The position numbers and the translations under genes are program-made. A stretch of DNA of 64,000 nt from Ktedonosporobacter rubrisoli (lineage in GTDB: Bacteria > Chloroflexota > Ktedonobacteria > Ktedonobacterales > Ktedonobacteraceae), in NCBI RefSeq assembly GCF_004208415.1, contig NZ_CP035758.1, forward strand, positions 62,001-126,000. The letters run 5' to 3'. How positions within the stretch are numbered: position 1 is the first letter of the stretch; every line of letters begins with the position of its first letter. The notes under the pieces are model-generated. The model had not been told where the DNA came from. It did no database searches and saw nothing but the letters and a program-made list of their open reading frames with translations. Positions 61,576 through 64,000 of the stretch are shown in pieces.

Positions 61576-62004
61576 CTACCCGGCTAGATAGGCCTGTAGG
61601 GCCTGCACGCCAGCTTCGGCAATTTCGCCATCCTCGCTAGACTTCGCGCCGCTCACTCCAATGGAGCCAACAACATATCCATCAACTCTTATAGGTAAGC
61701 CACCTTCCAATGGAACCATACCAGGCACGCCCAACACAATATTATTGCCCCCGCTTACCAAATCTTCATGATACTTTGTTGGACGATGAAAGTTGACTGA
61801 GTGTTGAGCCTTGGCCAGGGCTATATCGACGCTGGCGTTAGAGGTGTTGTCCATGCGCTGAAAATAGAGCAATTTGCCACTATCACTCAAGATAGCAATA
61901 GCTACGGATAAGCCATGCTTAAGCGCTTTTTCTTCTGCTGCAGCAGCGATGAGCTTGGCAACAGCCAGAGTAAGCACGGGTCGAGTTTCAAGCTTATGGG
62001 CCAT
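61576..62004 (-). CDS. GlcG/HbpS-family heme-binding-like protein
   Basis: The 142-aa protein matches PF03928: LTLAVAKLIAAAAEEKALKHGLSVAIAILSDSGKLLYFQRMDN, ALAKAQHSVNFHRPTK, VPLEGGLPIRVDGYVVGSIGVSGAKSSEDGEIAEAG. Family members bind heme or small aromatic ligands and often sit in oxidation operons. Here the gene faces the LuxR regulator and has no partner. GGGAGA is 5 nt before the ATG. Confidence 0.87.
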   Translation of the reverse strand: MAHKLETRPVLTLAVAKLIAAAAEEKALKHGLSVAIAILSDSGKLLYFQRMDNTSNASVDIALAKAQHSVNFHRPTKYHEDLVSGGNNIVLGVPGMVPLEGGLPIRVDGYVVGSIGVSGAKSSEDGEIAEAGVQALQAYLAG

Positions 62005-62095
62005 TCATTTCTCCCTATACGCATGCTCGTAAAAGACGCTGCTTATGCTTACATTGCAAGAAATAAGCAGCGAAGCCACTGATAATTAGTAGTCT

Positions 62096-62250
62096 GTCAA
62101 GGTTGACGTGACGCGTGAAACAAGCGGGGATGCAAGGGGCTCTCGCCCCTTGACTGTGGCCTGCCGGGATGTGTAGCATCCCCAAGCTGTGCCCCAGCTC
62201 CCTCCGCCATCTGCCGCCGTAGGCGGCGCACTCGTCAATCCCGGCTTGAC
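62096..62250. repeat. Structured dispersed repeat, copy B (MITE-like)
   Basis: The ends read GTCAAG then TTGACG at the left and CGTCAA then CTTGAC at the right, so the termini are inverted. Inside, CAAGGGGC/GCCCCTTG (62133-62152) and GGGATG/CATCCC form hairpins. It is similar in order and sequence to 51144-51288. Confidence 0.65.
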
Positions 62251-62346
62251 AAAGCACTAGTTATAGCGGCATGGAATTTACGGCACATCTATTCTATCAC
62301 AATCAGGTCCTTAGCCAAAAAGATGTAGCTTGCTCAATATCTAAGC

Positions 62347-62375
62347 TTGACGTTAAAACTATGTCTAAGTATACT
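62347..62375 (+). promoter_or_regulatory. Sigma-70-type promoter of the lipoprotein hydrolase gene
   Basis: TTGACG (62347-62352), a 17-nt spacer and TATACT (62370-62375). The gene starts 47 nt further on. Confidence 0.75.
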
Positions 62376-62422
62376 TATGTCAAAATTTATATAGTGGGTT
62401 AGTAATGCCAAGGAGATTGTTA

Positions 62423-63199
62423 ATGAAACGTTCTCACCTGATATTGCTGCTTCTCTTGCTCTGCTTATTTAGCTCCTGTAGTGCAGGATCGCAGTCCCAA
62501 TCCCCGGCAACATCAACGGCCAAACCTCAATCCACGCCAAGCCCAGCAATTACGCCTACACCGACGATTCCTGCTGTCCCTTCCCAAAAAGTGCACTTTC
62601 AAACCGCAGACAATATACAGCTCGCAGGTTTGCTCTATGGTAATGGCAAAATCGCTGTGATCTGCTCACATGAATTTCGTGCTGACAAAAGTATTTGGGA
62701 TGAAAGCGGTATCCCTCAACGTCTCGCTCAGCGCGGCTACCGCGTTCTTGCCTACGATTTTCGGGGAAACGGCGATTCGGCTGGCAAATCCGATGTAAGT
62801 AAGCTTGATGTTGATCTTCGCGCTGCAGTCGGCTTCATGCGCCAGCAAGGGGCTAGCACGATCGTTCTACTTGGCTCCAGCATGGGAGGAACTGCTTCAT
62901 TACAAGTGGCCGCCAGCGAGCAAATTGCGGCAGTGCTAACCCTTTCTGCTCCTCAATCCTTTGGCAAGGGTATTAGCGATGCTCAAATAAAGTCTATCAG
63001 CGTTCCCAAGCTCTTTATTAATAGCGAGAACGACGATTATGCCTCAGAAACCCAACATATGTATTCGCTGGCTAGCGAGCCAAAGGAGCTTCATCTTTAT
63101 CCGGGTTTTGCCCATGGCGTCAATATTTTTATGGAGAATGGCAGTGATCTAACCTTGCGCCTTCTCACCTTCATTGAGCACTACGCTCCGGTCGGCTAG
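62423..63199 (+). CDS. Alpha/beta hydrolase lipoprotein
   Basis: The 258-aa protein has a lipoprotein signal (ILLLLLLCLFSSC, lipidated Cys near residue 19) and a Ser/Pro/Thr-rich linker to about residue 55. A secreted alpha/beta hydrolase follows with elbow LLGSSMGGTAS, an oxyanion-region SHEFRADKS, Asp in INSENDDYA and His in YPGFAHGVN. It should act on the outer side of the membrane on an ester or amide; substrate unknown. AGGAG lies 7 nt before ATG 62423. Its last 51 bases overlap the end of the convergent AraC-family gene. Confidence 0.82.
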   Translation: MKRSHLILLLLLLCLFSSCSAGSQSQSPATSTAKPQSTPSPAITPTPTIPAVPSQKVHFQTADNIQLAGLLYGNGKIAVICSHEFRADKSIWDESGIPQRLAQRGYRVLAYDFRGNGDSAGKSDVSKLDVDLRAAVGFMRQQGASTIVLLGSSMGGTASLQVAASEQIAAVLTLSAPQSFGKGISDAQIKSISVPKLFINSENDDYASETQHMYSLASEPKELHLYPGFAHGVNIFMENGSDLTLRLLTFIEHYAPVG

Positions 63200-64000
63200 A
63201 TCCATCTCCCAGCTGGCTGCAGATAATGCCAGCCTTTCTCCTCGCAGCCGTTGCACGTCGCGCATCGGTGGAACACCGAAGAGACTTTTGTACTCTCGAT
63301 TGAAGTGGGAAGCGTCTTGATACCCAACGCGAAAGGCCGCGCTGGCCGCATCCAGATCTTCCCCTAGCATCAGGCGACGGGCTTGCTGAAGCCGCAAGCG
63401 CTTCTGGAATTGCAAAGGGCTCATGGCGGTGACCGCCTTAAAGTGATGATGGAAGCCCGAAACGCTCATACCCAACTCGCGCGCAAGATCCTCGATACGC
63501 AATGGCTGATCGAAGTCCTGGCGCAAGCGTGCAACGGCTCTGGCAATATCGGAGGTGTACCCTCCCAGGACTGCTAGATGGCGGAGGCGGTCCCCCTGCT
63601 CTCCTATGAGAAGCCGATATATAATCTCTCGCGTAATCAATGGCAGCAAGACCGACACTTCGGCTGGAGCATCCAGCAATCTAACAAGACGCACAGCCGC
63701 GTCAAGCAGATTGCTGTCAAGCAGGCTGACAGCTATAGCTCTGGCATCCGCCTGCTTTCCCTGTGAAGTGTATCCCGCTTCCAACAGCACTGAGCTCACA
63801 AGCGTAGGAGGAAGTTCCAGGCGCAGGCTGAGATATGGCCGCTCAGTTGAAGCATCCACCACATGGCTCGCGCTGGGAAGCTCAATCGTAGTGAGCAGAT
63901 AATGCAAAGGATCGTAGCGATAGCAACTCTCACCGAGCAGAACCTCTTTGCTACCCTGAGCAATTACGCACACGGATGGGATGGATATCCCATGCAGTGG
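63149..64000 (-). CDS. AraC-family transcriptional regulator, N-terminus beyond the window
   Basis: The visible part has the AraC_N domain (SVCVIAQGSKEVLLGE, YRYDPLHYLLTTIELP). Two AraC helix-turn-helix motifs follow (IEDLARELGMSVSGFHHHFKAVTAMSPLQFQKRLRL and AASAAFRVGYQDASHFNREYKSLFG). The frame stays open to the edge and the upstream codons read PLHGISIPSV, the family sequence, so the GTG at 63973 is an internal Val and the true start lies past 64000. The 3' end overlaps the hydrolase gene by 51 nt. Confidence 0.87.
   Translation of the reverse strand, partial: PLHGISIPSVCVIAQGSKEVLLGESCYRYDPLHYLLTTIELPSASHVVDASTERPYLSLRLELPPTLVSSVLLEAGYTSQGKQADARAIAVSLLDSNLLDAAVRLVRLLDAPAEVSVLLPLITREIIYRLLIGEQGDRLRHLAVLGGYTSDIARAVARLRQDFDQPLRIEDLARELGMSVSGFHHHFKAVTAMSPLQFQKRLRLQQARRLMLGEDLDAASAAFRVGYQDASHFNREYKSLFGVPPMRDVQRLRGERLALSAASWEMDLADRSVVLNEGEKAQG

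Larger units (their letters stand above)
62005..62422. other. Intergenic region with repeat copy B and a promoter
   Basis: About 420 bases. It includes the dispersed repeat at 62096-62250 and a near-consensus promoter at 62347-62375. A minus-strand frame at 62015-62257 lies within the repeat and is not considered a gene. Confidence 0.5.

Noticed and set aside
62015..62257. 80-codon minus-strand frame
   Set aside because: Lies almost entirely in the structured repeat copy B and has no family.
1..64000. CRISPR arrays, tRNA and rRNA genes
   Set aside because: No regularly spaced exact repeats, no tRNA cloverleaf with a GGTTCRA-type arm outside coding regions and no rRNA sequence was recognised.

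Overview
Organism. The window looks like chromosomal DNA of a Ktedonobacteria-type member of the Chloroflexota. The reasons are: mixed base composition; strong AGGAGG ribosome sites; a fused CofG/CofH FO synthase; DUF929 and ECF41-type genes; a MalT-like LuxR regulator with an extra N-terminal DNA-binding-like region; and an ISL3 element. The taxonomy is inferred from gene content. No rRNA or tRNA gene was seen.

Layout. 1-2447: a leucine-carboxyl-methyltransferase-like enzyme and a GH-A clan glycosidase. 2841-5325: an ISL3-family insertion sequence with matching imperfect ends, a transposase broken by an in-frame TGA, and an apparent passenger P-loop kinase. 5536-8009: a BKACE enzyme, a decayed stretch and an MBL-fold hydrolase. 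8290-11504: an adaptive-response (DNA alkylation repair) cluster holding an Ada-like zinc protein, Ada, a 2OG-Fe(II) oxygenase and Tag, with two near-identical Ada-box promoters. 11967-16275: double GNAT protein, YitJ-type methionine/folate enzyme and DUF929 protein. 17020-22406: a six-gene organosulfur uptake and desulfurisation operon. 22484-28281: SDR, ribA, ribD and fbiC, where early riboflavin steps feed F420 chromophore synthesis; an F420 ligase-like gene lies at 35935-36687. 28346-31074: a tandem repeat block, a decayed ECF41 sigma factor and a frameshifted dienelactone hydrolase. 31318-43349: assorted metabolic genes, two methyltransferases, a Wzz/BY-kinase-like protein, a peptide-binding lipoprotein and an aldehyde dehydrogenase. 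43479-45760: homoserine dehydrogenase and a cystathionine-synthase-type enzyme, divergent from a PucR regulator.

Most interesting region, 48874-53053. An Nramp-family transporter lacking the usual transition-metal ligands is preceded by a leader of about 600 nt. The leader has a good promoter, a palindrome at the likely RNA start, several stem-loops and a 24-codon ORF starting MDPDPS with a strong ribosome site. That start closely resembles the Mg2+-sensing MgtL leader peptide of enterobacteria. A long hairpin, a C-rich G-poor tract and a 20-bp tandem duplication able to make alternative pairings follow it. I read this as a candidate Mg2+-responsive leader-peptide switch controlling an Nramp-related Mg2+ transporter in Chloroflexota. 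A small membrane protein and a Na/Pi cotransporter-PhoU protein follow.

53177-64000: small membrane and NTF2-like proteins, a CPBP protease, a phosphoesterase, a flavin monooxygenase, a MalT-like LuxR regulator, a GlcG-like protein, a lipoprotein hydrolase and an AraC regulator cut by the window edge. A structured repeat occurs in two copies (51144-51288 and 62096-62250).
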